Shown: positions 12,287 through 23,920 of the stretch, in pieces | Position numbering within the stretch: position 1 is the first letter of the stretch | Layout: every line of letters begins with the position of its first letter | The notes under the pieces: model-generated | What the model saw: only the letters and a program-made list of their open reading frames with translations | What the model was told of the DNA's origin: nothing | The model's database searches: none | Translations under genes and position numbers: made by a program | NCBI GenBank assembly: GCA_035236585.1 | Contig: CP141126.1 | Location: 10,801,001 to 10,865,000, forward strand | Origin: Warburgia ugandensis | Lineage: Eukaryota > Streptophyta > Magnoliopsida > Canellales > Canellaceae | DNA: 64,000 bases | Direction: 5' to 3'

Positions 12287-15164
12287 TGTAACGACCCGGG
12301 TTTTCACATGCATTTTTAAATGCAAAACTAATTCTTAAGGCGGGATCGATCTCTATTTTAAAACACTTTTAGAAAACAATGCAATGCAATTGAAAAATCT
12401 TTTATTTTAAATTCATTTTAAAAACTCCGAGTGTCATTTGCTTTTGAGATGAATAAAGTAGCTTTGAAAATTACGATAATCATAAGTGTCTTCCCAGGTC
12501 TATCCAATCACAGTTCACTACTCAACTGTAATAAGTACAGATACATGTCTAAAAGATAGAGATTTTACTTATATTCATACTTGTCCTTTTTTTATTTACT
12601 TGATCGTAATACTAACATTTCCTGATACTTCTTCTACTCCTGTATGGAGCTAATCTGTAAAAATAATATATTTGGGTAAATATTCTTCATACCCAGTAGG
12701 TGATCTGATACTACTATTTTGAAAACACGACAGTGAACATGCATAATTTAAGTAGCTTTTCATGTAAAATATTAGTGATTCCTTTTTTGTGTAAACATGC
12801 ATGTTTGTGCATAAAACGTAAGCTCATTGATGCAATTTCAACCATGGATTCTTTTACCAAAATCTAGTATTCAATGATATAACTATGACTTAAATCATAG
12901 AGTAAAATTTAATAAATCCATGTAAGAAGACCTCGGCAAACACATCAAACCAACGAGTCAAATATAATAATCATGAAACTTTTAAAATACTTATCATTCA
13001 AAGCATATGCTAGCATCACTATAAGTATCATGCACACGGTCTTTTGGCGAATACACCAAGTCGATTGGTTACGAGTACTCGTATACAACTATCTCAATGC
13101 TATATGCACATCGATAACACTGAAATCATAGGGTTAACTATGCTCACGATCAGCACACAGCTAGAATCGTGTCTCTAGTATCTAAAGACCACCCACCATA
13201 GCCCTCCACGGCGACTATGGATATGTCCTCGAAATGGTGCTGTGAACACCTCTAGTGGTCATCCCTATTTACCACAGTAATTAGGGAATAGACAATGCCA
13301 TTTTGGCAGCGATACCATCCACCTTTGGTAGTAGAGGTGGGGAGGCCAACCCCGTACATAATAACCTCTCAGCATAGTGCCCGCTAGGCACAATACCCAA
13401 AAAACATATATAGACAAATCCAAATCTCAATCATCGACATCATGCAATTTATGCATTTAATTTCAACACATGCGAGCAATGCATAAAATCTGTTCATGCC
13501 AGAAATTGTATTCAAGGCTATAAATCATGAAAACAATTCTGTATGCTCGTATAAGAACATCATATCCTAAAAGCATACTAAATACGATACTAGATTCAAG
13601 TGCTTCGAGGCCATAAAATCATGAAGACAAGTTTGCATACTCGTATAAGAACATCATATCTTGAAAAGCATAATAAATATTGTGATAAAGTCAAGTAAAT
13701 CACTTAGGGTTTGGAATGCATTTGAAAAACTTAATAGTATTAGACTACTTACCTCGATGTCTCTTGGATGTCGTTTCTCCTCAATTCGAGCTTTAGATTA
13801 CCTTTGTGAAACTCTGAATATTATTTGAAAATAAAAATCCAAATATTATTTCCTATTTTACAGATCAAGGGTTAGATCTACACTATAGACCTCTGATTTG
13901 TGGGTTTTTAATGGTTGATTCATGTAATTTATGATTGATCTAAGTATATTGATCTCCTAATATATCAAATGGATCAATCTATGAGATTTGATTATCTTTT
14001 ATCTTGCCGATCTATAAGATTTCTATGGTTTTTGGGCTATAGTCATGTAAAATAGTCCTCTGATCCTAATTTTCATTGTATAATTAGGTCCGCGTCATAA
14101 TTATGAACACAATGGTTCTTTCGGATCGGCAATCGGAGTTATATAGCCTCCTTAATTGCATTTTTAGCGTTTCGAATCTACAACAAACTAGATTCTTCCA
14201 TATCGAGCCCGCGCATCACAATGCTCAGGACGCATGTGCGTCCCGATTCAACCAAAACAACGCTCACACGCCCAAAGGGTGCTCCCGCGACATGCGTCCT
14301 GGACAGCATTGCGTGGACGTGTCTTTGGCGCGGGTGCACGTGCGTCATGGCTCCCGGGGCGCTCGTCTTGTACGTGGTGCGTGCCCGAAGTCCATCCCAA
14401 GGTTTGCATTCCGGGAGCGCATTGCGCACGGCGTCCCCGGGATGCTTTTGGTTCGAGGGTTATGGAACGAACCCTTCTTTTGGCCCGTTCTCCGGTCAGG
14501 AACCACCAGATCAGACATGGATCTAGGTTGGAAAAGAGGGAAATCAGAGAGGGGGATGGGGTTCTTACCTAGGCAGCTTGAGATGGCTCCCCCCTTTTCG
14601 CCGGTTGTGTGATTTCTCCCCACCTAGAACCCTAACTTGTAGCCGGAAGAGAAGAGAAGGAGGAGAGAGGGATGGTCTGGGAGGAGGGGGAAGAGGGCTT
14701 TATAGCCTACGAAGGGAGTGCTGCCTAATGGTGGTGGTGCCATTTTCCAGCTCCGTACAGGTATGGTGCACCACCTGGCCTGAGGAAGAAGACGACACAG
14801 GTGGGGGGTGTCGTTATCAAAACGACCCCTGTGTTTTTGGCCCTTTTTCTTTTTGAAGTTCAAATTACACAAATGCCCCTCATCTTTAAATGCCCATAAC
14901 TTGGTCCTACGAGCTCCATTTTTAGTGTTCTTTGAGACATTGGATTCCATTTTGAGTGTAGAATCTAATGATACTGATTTTTCTCACAAATTCCTTTGTT
15001 TTATATTTTAATTGAAATTAAACATCTAACCATCTATTAATATCATTAAATATATATTAAATTTCAAAATAAACAATTTATAACTGATCGGCAAATGGAA
15101 ACCATTATGATTGATCGTGGTTGTAAAAGTAATATAATAGTATTGACAAATTTGGGTCATTACA
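12287..15164. mobile_element. Solo LTR (probably Ty3/gypsy), 2878 bp, nested in a SINE
   Basis: It starts TGTAACGACCCGGG and ends GGGTCATTACA, so it has TG...CA ends with an inverted TGTAAYGACCC. Its 5-bp target duplication is CTAAG (12282-12286) and CCAAG (15165-15169); CCAAG is the ancestral SINE sequence. No gag-pol frames occur inside, which fits a solo LTR left by recombination. It carries an imperfect ~90-bp tandem duplication at 13514-13697 and a GC-rich patch at 14200-14700, typical of an LTR leader. Open frames in that patch are not recognised proteins. The lineage is inferred from the ends and length only. Confidence 0.85.
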
Positions 15165-15179
15165 CCAAGGCTCCCCTTC
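15165..15179 (-). repeat. Au SINE, second part (head)
   Basis: CCAAGGCTCCCCTTC completes the SINE interrupted at 12286. It is followed directly by the right-hand copy of the SINE target duplication. Confidence 0.9.
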
Positions 15180-15500
15180 AAAATCTTGTGCAAGATCTAA
15201 AGTTGATTATTAGTCACTCCTAGAAGTGCTTCCTTTAATCAAGTTGATAAGGTAATATTAAAAAATAAGTATTCCAGTTCACCAAATTATCTCATTTTAA
15301 TCAAATGGAATTCACTATTCTACTTGTGTTTTGTTCTTCCATTTATCAAAGTTAGTATTGACATTGGGACATTTTATTGTTAGCGTTTTTGTTTTGCAAT
15401 CTAGGAGCCTTGTACCCACAACTATAATTGTAAAGTCCTAAAAATAGAAAAGCATTTCATTTCCTTGGTTTATTCATATTGACTATTTCAGCATCTCGCA

Positions 15501-15683
15501 CTAAAGGGCAGCCCCGGTGCACGAAGCACCAGCCTATGAGGGGTCCAGGAAAGGGGCAGATCACAAGGGCCTATAGTAGGCAGCCTCATCTTGTATTTTT
15601 ACAAGAAGCTATTTTCACACCTTAACCCGTGACCTCAAGGATACATGATAACAACTTTTATCATTGTACTAAAGCTCCCCTTT
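15501..15683 (-). repeat. Au SINE, full length
   Basis: A complete minus-strand copy. The flanking duplications ATTTCAGCATCTCGCA (15485-15500) and ATTTCAATATCTCGCA (15684-15699) differ at two bases, so it is an older insertion than the one at 11.25 kb. Confidence 0.93.
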
Positions 15684-16028
15684 ATTTCAATATCTCGCAG
15701 TGCTACCATTAATTGCCTATTATATATATGTTATTCTGCAAGAATAGGTCTCTTTATAATGAGATACGTAGTGTATGTAGGTGATGTATATACAGTAGGC
15801 TAATACATTATATATTTCATTTCAGATACAACATTTTTTCTAGCGGGCAAAAAGGCCAAAAATTATCAATACTCATTCTGACAATCTTGTTATTATCACT
15901 ACTGGTGAACCAACAGTGAATATATACACCACTATAAGTTTACACATTTCTCATGATAAATATTTAGTGCTGAAATATTAGCAATCTAAATCACTAGTAT
16001 AAATTATCCAGTATTACATATAAAAATT

Positions 16029-16207
16029 ATTGCAATGGTAAAAGTTGTCGTCATGTGACTTTGAGGTCACGGGTTCAAAGGGTGGAATCAGTCTCTTGCA
16101 AAAATACAAAGTAAGACTACCTACTTTAGGCCATTGTGGCTCATCCCTTCCCCGAAACCCGCATAGGCTGGAGGGCTGGAGCTTGGTGCACCAGAACTGT
16201 CCTTTTT
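16029..16207 (+). repeat. Au SINE, slightly 5'-truncated
   Basis: A plus-strand copy with the B box GGTTCAAAGG and the terminal GGTGCACCAGAACTGTCC. The flanking duplications are ACATATAAAAATT (16016-16028) and ACGTATAAAAATT (16208-16220). Confidence 0.92.
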
Positions 16208-16399
16208 ACGTATAAAAATTCTTATCTGCGTTTTTACTACCCATATTATTGGCCAGTTAGGTCAATCGCTTTGTTATGGCAGACAACTTTTCTGCTGACA
16301 AGGACTTCACCAATGCCCATACAGCTAGCAATTTCTGGTGCTTATTTATTTGTCGATGCATATTATGTCGGTGATTTTTGAGCCTTTACTAACAGAGTA

Positions 16400-17040
16400 T
16401 TTTTTGGCCATTAGAAGCCCATTTTGATGCTGTGTTCTGGCCCATACTGTGTAAATAGATTCTCATTTGAAAATAGTTGTCAATGCATTCTAAGACCCAC
16501 AATGTACATAGCTTCTTATTTGAAAATATATATATTAATAGCTTTTGGGTCTTATCGTGTAAATAACTTGAATTTGAAAATGCCATGGATAACTTTTAAA
16601 GCTTATCATATAATTAGCTTCTGATTTAAAATGGGCGTGGGTAGCTTTTAAGTTCTATCATATAAGTAATTTCTTATTTAAAAATATGTATAAATAGCTT
16701 TTGGATCCTATCATATAAATGATTTTCATTTGCAAAAGAGAGCTAATAGCTTCTAGATACCATTATATAAATAGCTTCTTATATGAAGTAAGTTTTGATA
16801 GTTTCTAAAGCGTGCAATGTAAATAGCTTCGTATTTGAGGATATGTATTGAATAGATTTAATGTTCTACCTTGTTAATAGCTTTCATTTGGAAATGCGTG
16901 TATATAGTTTCCAAGGCTTATGATATAAACAACTACGTTTTTTAAAATAGATATGCGTAGCTTCTAGGGCCTACTATTTATATAGCTTCTTACTTAAAAG
17001 TTGAATATCGAATATCATTCATATGAAAATGAGTGTAGAT
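16400..17040. repeat. Degenerate minisatellite, ~53-bp unit, about 11 copies
   Basis: The motif ATAGCTTCTTATTTG recurs in variant form at about 16455, 16508, 16563, 16613, 16665, 16717, 16771, 16823, 16877, 16929 and 16982, a spacing of 50-55 bp. Each is followed by a GGGYCTATCATATAAAT-like stretch. The array has diverged but kept its period. Confidence 0.85.
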
Positions 17041-17049
17041 ATCAATTTT

Positions 17050-17898
17050 TGATGTCCATCTCTATTTTCTCAAACTCTTGCAAAATCGGGTAAAAAACAA
17101 GTTCCCCTTGTTTTTTCTACGAATTAAAAGAGCCTTTACTTTACATTAGGAATAGACCACACACCTTAAACTCAGCTCAAATTAGCCTGGCTAACTAACA
17201 ATGAGTTAGGCTAAGTTTTGTGAAACTCTTGCTAGTTCAGGATGGAGTAACAATGAGTCTGTAAGAGCTAGGGTGATAATCGGCTTAGCTTGTGATACGC
17301 TAGCAAGATTTTCATGAAAATCAGCCTAACTTAGGATGAACTGATAATGATCTAGCCTGATAATGTCAAAATTAGTCAAATTCATCCTACATCAAGTAAA
17401 ATAAAAATTGTCTAACTCCACTAAAGAAAGGACCAAAATATACAGACCATGCTATTTGCGTGCTCCACTAGAGACCCTAGTACTTGAGCTATCTTTGTTA
17501 CTAAAACCTTTGAATATATTACCACTGCAATGTTTGCCTTGCCTTTTTCTCATAGTTGATTGAGATAAATGCTTGATTACTGGCTTTGCCATAGAAAGCA
17601 CTAGTGGAGGTATAGTAAGTGGAGTTCTTTTTGTAGCATTGATGGCCCATCAAAGTCATACAAGCATGCCTCATTCTTAAACCATGCTGATAAGATGCTA
17701 GAGATGAGAAATTAATTAGAAAGCCTTGGGACTAAACATCCGGATGGCCACAAGACAGATAGTTCTCCCACACCAGTAGGGGCTTGAACCCTTATACCCT
17801 TATCTCATGCTGGAGTGCTTTCTCACAGCTTCCAGTCTCTGTCAAAGAAAAGGAAACAGTGAAAGGGACGGAGAATAAAATGAAATTCCATATTAGAA
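17050..17898. other. Intergenic, nothing recognised
   Basis: No gene or defined repeat was seen on either strand. Confidence 0.5.
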
Positions 17899-17908
17899 TG
17901 GTCCAAAT

Positions 17909-18119
17909 AAAGGGCAGCCCTAGTGCACAAAACTCTTGCCTGTGCGGGGGACAAGGAAGGAGCAGGTCATAATGGCTGAAAGTAGGCAGTCTTATTTTAT
18001 ATTTTTGCATTTTTACAATAGGCTGATTTCATGCCTTGAACCCGTGACCTCAAAGTCACATGACGACAACTTTTAAAGTCACGTGACTGCAACTTTTACT
18101 GTATGAAGCTCCCTTCATT
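17909..18119 (-). repeat. Au SINE with internal partial duplication of the head
   Basis: A minus-strand copy. The segment around AAAGTCACATGACGACAACT is repeated as AAAGTCACGTGACTGCAACT, lengthening the element. Target duplications TGGTCCAAAT lie at 17899-17908 and 18120-18129. Confidence 0.92.
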
Positions 18120-18129
18120 TGGTCCAAAT

Positions 18130-18676
18130 CCATGCCAAAAACTCAGATTAAACAAAACCGCGTGAGCAATCCGGCCATTAGTAATAGACATTCCAAACAG
18201 TTAGAATGGTCCCAATCCCTGCCAATTATGCCACCCGGCACGTCACAGAACCTGTCTGATACAGTGTCCACTGTCTAGCCGTACCTTCTTTGACTCGATT
18301 GCCAAGACTCCGAGGTAATGCTGTAGTTTGGCGTCTTTTTGGAGGAATCATATAAATGGGCTGAGATGTAAATTAATCTATGGAAATACAAGATACCACT
18401 AGTTTTTGTCATATTTTGGCTCAACGATCCCAACCATCTATCTGGTCCGTATTATGGATAAGCCCCAATAAAAGATTGACACTTCTATCTAACTTCTAAT
18501 GAGCCTACTATTTGTGGTCCCTTAAGTGACCGACAGAAAATAATGGTCCAAAGGAGTTTGTCCCCACAAATCAAAGGCTTGGAATGGTCATTCTAAGGGA
18601 AAATGCTGAAAAGACAATTGCTGTCTTCCACTTTTCCTTGTACTAGAACTTGTGAACGAGAATATTAACTTTGCAG
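18130..18676. other. Intergenic, nothing recognised
   Basis: Unique-looking sequence without a gene or identifiable repeat. Confidence 0.5.
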
Positions 18677-18690
18677 TAACTATAGATTTA

Positions 18691-18838
18691 AAAAAGAGCA
18701 GACTTGGCGCAATGGTAAAATGAAAATAGCCTCTTGCAAACGTACAATGTAAGGCTATGTACTATAGATTATTGTGGTCCGTCTTTTTCTTGAATTTTAC
18801 ATGAGCAGAAACTTATTGCACTGAGACTACCCTTTTAA
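18691..18838 (+). repeat. Au SINE with internal deletion of the B-box region
   Basis: It runs from GACTTGGCGCAATGGTAAAA directly to ATAGCCTCTTGCAAACG, so the B box is gone. The flanking duplications TAACTATAGATTTA (18677-18690) and TAACTGAAGATTTA (18839-18852) differ at two bases. Confidence 0.88.
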
Positions 18839-19058
18839 TAACTGAAGATTTAATCTCCTAATTATACTGAATAGGATCAATAGCACGAATGACAATCAAA
18901 CATTAGTTGCAGCACTAGAACAAGACTAATTGCGTGCATCCTATATGTTCTATAAGTTTAATGGTTGGAAGCATTAATGCATTTGTTACGTGGACCTAAA
19001 AGGGTTCAAAACTTTTATATATTAATGACGGACTCATGAACATTAGGTACAAGTAGAA

Positions 19059-19187
19059 GGAGAGCCTTGACGCAACAGTTAATTTGTCTGTGTGATTTAG
19101 AGGTCATGAGCTTCGCCACGTAAAATTATGTCCTATAAACCTTTTGTGGTCAACCCCTTTCTTGAACTACTGTACTGTCCTTTTTAC
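19059..19187 (+). repeat. Au SINE, diverged
   Basis: It shows the head GAGCCTTGACGCAACAGTTA and the tail CCTTTTGTGGTCAACCCCTTT, with internal losses. Confidence 0.75.
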
Positions 19188-19391
19188 TAGCTCTAAGTTC
19201 CACGGTTCAAAACGTGTCAAAGGACTTTGTAGACAGCAAAACGACATCTTCACTTTTAGAAGCGGCCACTATTGTATGGTAAAAATCAAAATTTTCTATG
19301 AATAGTTTTTAATATAACCTTTCACCTGTTTTCTAAAGTACCCTTATCTGTACAAGTAAATATATAAGAATTATAAAAGATATTAATATAA

Positions 19392-19548
19392 AAGGGGAGC
19401 AGTAAAATTGTTGTCGTGTGACCTTGAGGTTATTGGTTCCAAGTGAGAAAATAGACTCTTGCAAAAGTAGAAGGCTATGTACTTTATGCTTTGTGATCCG
19501 TCCCTTACTTAGAACCCGTATATGCAGGAACTTCGTGCACCGATATCT
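19392..19548 (+). repeat. Au SINE, diverged
   Basis: A plus-strand copy with GTTGTCGTGTGACCTTGAGG, the CTCTTGCAAAAGTAGAAGG block and the terminal CTTCGTGCACCGA. Confidence 0.85.
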
Positions 19549-19559
19549 ATGGAGGCTTT

Positions 19560-21156
19560 GTTAACGAATGTAGACGGCAGCAATTTTCAGTTCTTAACCG
19601 TCCAATTTACCACTAGAAATTAGGGTGTTCTAATCTTCAAATAGAGCTTGACGCCTGCCTCATCTACATTATTTTCTATAGATAAACTATTGATCATTAA
19701 ACAAATTGGCCCCATTTGTGCTTCTGCTGGCCCATATTTCTTCCACGGGATAGCATGGCATCCATCATATTATAACTACTTATCAAAACAATTATGTTGT
19801 TGATTATAATCATGTTTAATCATGCTGGAAAATGATAAATTTGATTTTACTTTTCTTAGCATGACACATTCTAATGATTTAAAACGCGTTCTAGTAATCA
19901 TAAAGCCAGTATGTGAGGCCTGGTCATTAAAAACAATTCGTAGTTGCTATCATCTATGATACTATGTCTTTTCCATATTTATTTGGCAGACTAAATACTT
20001 GTATTATATTTGAGCATCCACCGTAAGAGCTGATTAAGATGATATCATTTGTTTATAAGTTCAGTGCCCAAATAGGAGGATTTAAACATTTGATGATATC
20101 GCTCTTTTTTTGGGACGGCAATTTTTCCCATCATTTTTCGATCATTAATATCGGCGAGCCTATTCTCTTCTCTACTAAACTAACTATCTGAGCTAACTTA
20201 ATAAAAAAAAAAATGACAATCTACTCGATTGTTATTCAAAAATTACTGAGTACGAACACACATCTAGGCCGTTGAGTAGCTGCTCACCATTTCAAAGTCT
20301 ATATTTGTAGTTCCAGAAATAGAATTACTATTCTCGATTCAGACAAAACACTGATTTGTTTACGAATCGGTTGCCATTTTATATGATCTCCCATTCATCA
20401 AGAAGGCCGTTCCTACATCTACATTGTGCTTAGTATAAGCTTAGCCCTCCAAAAGAATTTTAAGCTCGGGAGTCCCAGTAGAAGTACACCCTACTCTTAA
20501 GCTTCTTGGGAAGATACAAGCTGTGGATCATGTTTCACGTAAAAATCAGGTGTGCGAGAAATCAATGTAGTTGGATGATTTGACCATTTATTTTATGTCT
20601 TTGAATTTTTTTAAAATATAGTCGATGGTCATGACTTTCAACTCTAAGAACTGTAGGCTGAAAGCATCCAATGGACATAAAATTCAGTATCTATAGCACA
20701 TGGCTTTTATATAAACTATCACCTCCAACGTACTCATACAGGGACTCTAAAGCACATAGCACATTTCTATGAAAGCCTAAGCAATTAATTAAGTGGGTCA
20801 TATCATGAATGGTTGATCACATAAATCCAATCACATGCAAACCATCTAATAAAAAGGCTACATCAGGAGGGAGATTACAGGAGCCAGAAACAAGGGTGGT
20901 TTGCTGAGTGCCTTCAAGGTGATATTCTGCCCACAACTGATGCAAGCGCTTGTAGATAGCACCATTGCCTTCATCTACCATACTCACTTGCAGCCTCACC
21001 TTCCTACTCCACTCATCTAGAGGCTTTATGTTCATATAGAATTTCAGACAGGAAACTTGTTCAAGCTAACTTATTATCTGAGCTCAAAGTTGTCTCCAAC
21101 ATACATCCTCTACTAAGTTATAGGATCCAAAACGACATTATGACTGGAGGTGCAAG
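19560..21156. other. Gene-poor intergenic region
   Basis: The only notable item is a minus-strand 72-codon open frame at 21035-20817, beginning MNIKPLDEWSRKVRLQV. Its composition resembles real protein but its family was not recognised. Otherwise no gene or named repeat was seen. Confidence 0.4.
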
Positions 21157-21166
21157 TCAATTTTCT

Positions 21167-21346
21167 ATAAGGGCAGCGCCGGTGCACAAAGCTCCCACCT
21201 ATGTGGGATCCAGGGAAGGAGCGGACCATGTGGGCCTAAAGTACAGAGCCTTACCTTGCATTTTGCAAGAGGCTGTTTTCACGCCTTGAACCTGTAACCT
21301 CAAGGTTACACGATGACAACTTTTACCGTTCCGCCAAGACTCCTCT
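21167..21346 (-). repeat. Au SINE, full length
   Basis: A minus-strand copy. Target duplications TCAATTTTCT lie at 21157-21166 and 21347-21356. Confidence 0.92.
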
Positions 21347-21663
21347 TCAATTTTCTCAAGATATAAATCTGGCTTGGGGTTAACAAGGGCTGGAGATTTA
21401 TAATCTTCTTAAACTTTGTTCTTTTACAGATGAAAATATTATTTGTGAAGGTTGAGGTTTATACATTATTTTCTCACCTACTCTTGCTTGCTTGTGACTT
21501 ACACGTTATTTGTATTAATATAAAGGCTTTCTTTTGGTCAGTGGTTGTGTATGCATTTCAACTATAGTCCACACAAAAGCTATAATATATAAAACCTAAA
21601 CCAACACTTATAATTAATTCTACGTAGATTGTCCAAATCTTTATCTCTCTCTCTCTCTGACAT

Positions 21664-21815
21664 TTGCAGATGAAGTTATTTTGAGGCCACAGGTTCAAGC
21701 ATGAAAACAACTTCATACAAAATGCAAAATAAAATTATATGCTATTGACTCTTGTGGTCCTCTCTTCTCTGAACTTTGCATATGCACAAACTTCATGCGC
21801 CGAGACTGCTCTTAC
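21664..21815 (+). repeat. Au SINE, diverged and 5'-truncated
   Basis: Recognisable blocks are GTTATTTTGAGGCCACAGGT, then TTGTGGTCCTC and TTCATGCGCCGAGACTGCTC. Confidence 0.8.
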
Positions 21816-22185
21816 CTTAAGCTGGTATTTTATAGTTCCCACACCACGTCACGAATACCATCGTTCGATACTAATTTGATGATCGATAGAGTCTTGAGTA
21901 TGAGACAAGAAGCGACCTGCTCGCTGTGGCCTCGTTGCTTGCCACCAGGCTGGTGTTCTCTCACGTGGAAGCGCATTTCTTGGTGTGTAACGATGGTGAC
22001 GGCCTCTCCGTAGCGGAGGTTGGACCGCGTGGTCAGCCAGCGTACGTTAAACTTTCTCTTGTCAGTACTAAGATGCTTGGGGGTCTAAGATTCCTCTTTC
22101 CTAAGCAAAACCTTCATTTTAGGTGCGTGTGGGCATCTTTTTGTGGTTGATTTCCATTTAATATCTTATTACTAATAATTAATAT

Positions 22186-22366
22186 GAGAGCCTTGGTGTA
22201 ATAGTAAAAGTTGTCATTGTGTGACCTTGAGGTCACAGGTTCAAAGCATGAAAACAGTATTTTACAAATGCAAGGTAAAACTGTGTACTTTAAGCTCTTA
22301 TAGTCCACCCCTTCTCCTGACCCTGCATAAATGGGAGCTTCGTGCATTGGGACTGCCTTTTTTGCC
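22186..22366 (+). repeat. Au SINE, full length
   Basis: A plus-strand copy with GAGAGCCTTGGTGTAATAGT, the B box AGGTTCAAAG and the end GTGCATTGGGACTGCC. TTTAATATCTT occurs at 22157-22167 and 22368-22378, a possible target duplication, but 18 bases separate the left copy from the SINE head. Confidence 0.9.
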
Positions 22367-22695
22367 TTTTAATATCTTCTAAATGACGAAGTCTCGCCTT
22401 TCCAAACATTTACTTCAATAACTTAGAGGGAATTTCATGTGTTAGCAAGCAATTTGGTTACTTGAACTTGCATTTATCTAGTGAGGGCTGCTTAGTATTC
22501 TTCTACGACGAACGAGACAAACAGAAACTGCTTTATCATTTTTGTTCACGACTAGGCCATGTGGGAAACCAATAACTCATGGACCAGCTTATATAAATGA
22601 ATCAGTTATATGTGTTTCCACCTCTCCACCTGTTAATTATTAGTTTACTAGTGTGAATATTAGATGGTATGTAATCAAACCTCATCTTGTCTAAT

Positions 22696-23088
22696 GTCTT
22701 GCATGATCAGCTGGCGCCACTCAAATTGAAAGAAAAATTCTATAGGATAGTTATAGGGCCAGTCATGTTCTATAAAGTAGAGTGTTGGGCAGTTAAACTT
22801 AAGAGTACCACTAATTAGTAACAAGATGATGGAGGTTAAACTTAGATGATTTAGACATGTCCAACATAGACAAAAAAAGATACTAGTTAGAAGGAGTGAA
22901 ACAATCAAGTCTAAGTTTGTAAAAGAGCAAGCAAAAGGCCTAAAAGAATACGGATAGAAGTGGGAATAAATTTTTTAAAAACTTTGCAACTAAATGAAGC
23001 CATGACACTTGATAGGGGAGAACGAAGGAACAAGATTCATGTGACTAACTCCTAATCGAGATAAAGTCTTGATGATGATGATGATTTG
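22696..23088 (+). mobile_element. LINE (L1-type), strongly 5'-truncated
   Basis: It encodes, with frameshifts and stops, the C-terminal end of an L1-type reverse transcriptase (APLKLKEKFYRIVIGPVMFYK, then VECWAVK). The element ends CCTAATCGAGATAAAGTC followed by a (TGATGA)n tail. Target duplications AACCTCATCTTGTCTAAT (22678-22695) and the same less one T (23089-23105) flank it. Its 3' end matches the LINE inside the PRR gene, so both belong to one family. Confidence 0.88.
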
Positions 23089-23264
23089 AACCTCATCTTG
23101 CTAATCACATCTTAAATCCACAACTATCACAAAATTAGTCTCTCAATGCACACGGTGATATTTTACTCATCAGTTGTTAAAGATCATGCACAAACTTCCT
23201 GCATCCCCAAAGAGTAATAGGATCACTGCAATATGTTTCCTGGTGCATAGGCAGGCTAGAAGAT

Positions 23265-23907
23265 AAAGGGAGGCAGCCCAGTGCACGAAGCTCCCACCTA
23301 CGAAGGATCCAAGAAAGGGGATACCACAAGGGTTTATAATTAGTCCTAGCAATTTGGGTTGGCGGGTCATGTCGATACTAAGCCATTATAGTATATGGGT
23401 CGACATGAACACTACTTGCTTAATAATCATGTCAAGAACTCATGACTAGAGCACGATACGATTATTAAACGAGTCGACATGACATGACTTATGTAACATG
23501 ATTAAATAAATGTAAAATAACTAATATAGAACGGTGAAGAAGCATCCTATGTTACTATAGTAATATAGGATAATTTTTGAAGAACCGTCTTATATTTTCA
23601 ACCCTATTGGTTAACAACTTGCGGCTTATATGAGTCAACACGATGAATTAATAGGCACGTGTCAAACAGGTCAACATGACGGGTCAACATTGATTGACCC
23701 GAACATAATACAATTTTTTTTTGTGTTACTCGAAAATGATACGAACACGATAAGACTTGACTCTAACTGGCTAAATCTGTGTCGGGTTCAAGTCTTGTTG
23801 TCGTATCATATCATATTTTGCCACCCTTATCTATAATACACAACCTTACCTTAATTTTTTGTAAAAGATTATTTTTATGCCTTGAATCCGTTCGTACAAC
23901 TAGAAAA
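23265..23907 (-). repeat. Au SINE, split by a hAT MITE
   Basis: SINE sequence occupies 23265-23340 and 23838-23907, interrupted by a 489-bp element. The SINE target duplication CAGGCTAGAAGAT is intact at 23252-23264 and 23908-23920. Confidence 0.9.
23341..23829. mobile_element. hAT-type MITE, 489 bp, nested in a SINE
   Basis: The ends are TAGTCCTAGCAA and TTGCCACCCTTA, an imperfect inverted pair like the TAGGGGTGGCAA ends of plant hAT MITEs. It has an 8-bp target duplication TTTATAAT (23333-23340) / TCTATAAT (23830-23837), as expected for hAT. The interior is rich in GTCGACATGAC and CGAACACGATAAG type words common in this MITE class. No transposase frame is present. Confidence 0.85.
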
Positions 23908-23920
23908 CAGGCTAGAAGAT

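Noticed and set aside
14103-14950. Cluster of 83-169-codon frames on both strands
   Set aside because: They lie in the GC-rich patch of the solo LTR, overlap on both strands in several frames and show no protein family; stops are simply rare in GC-rich sequence.
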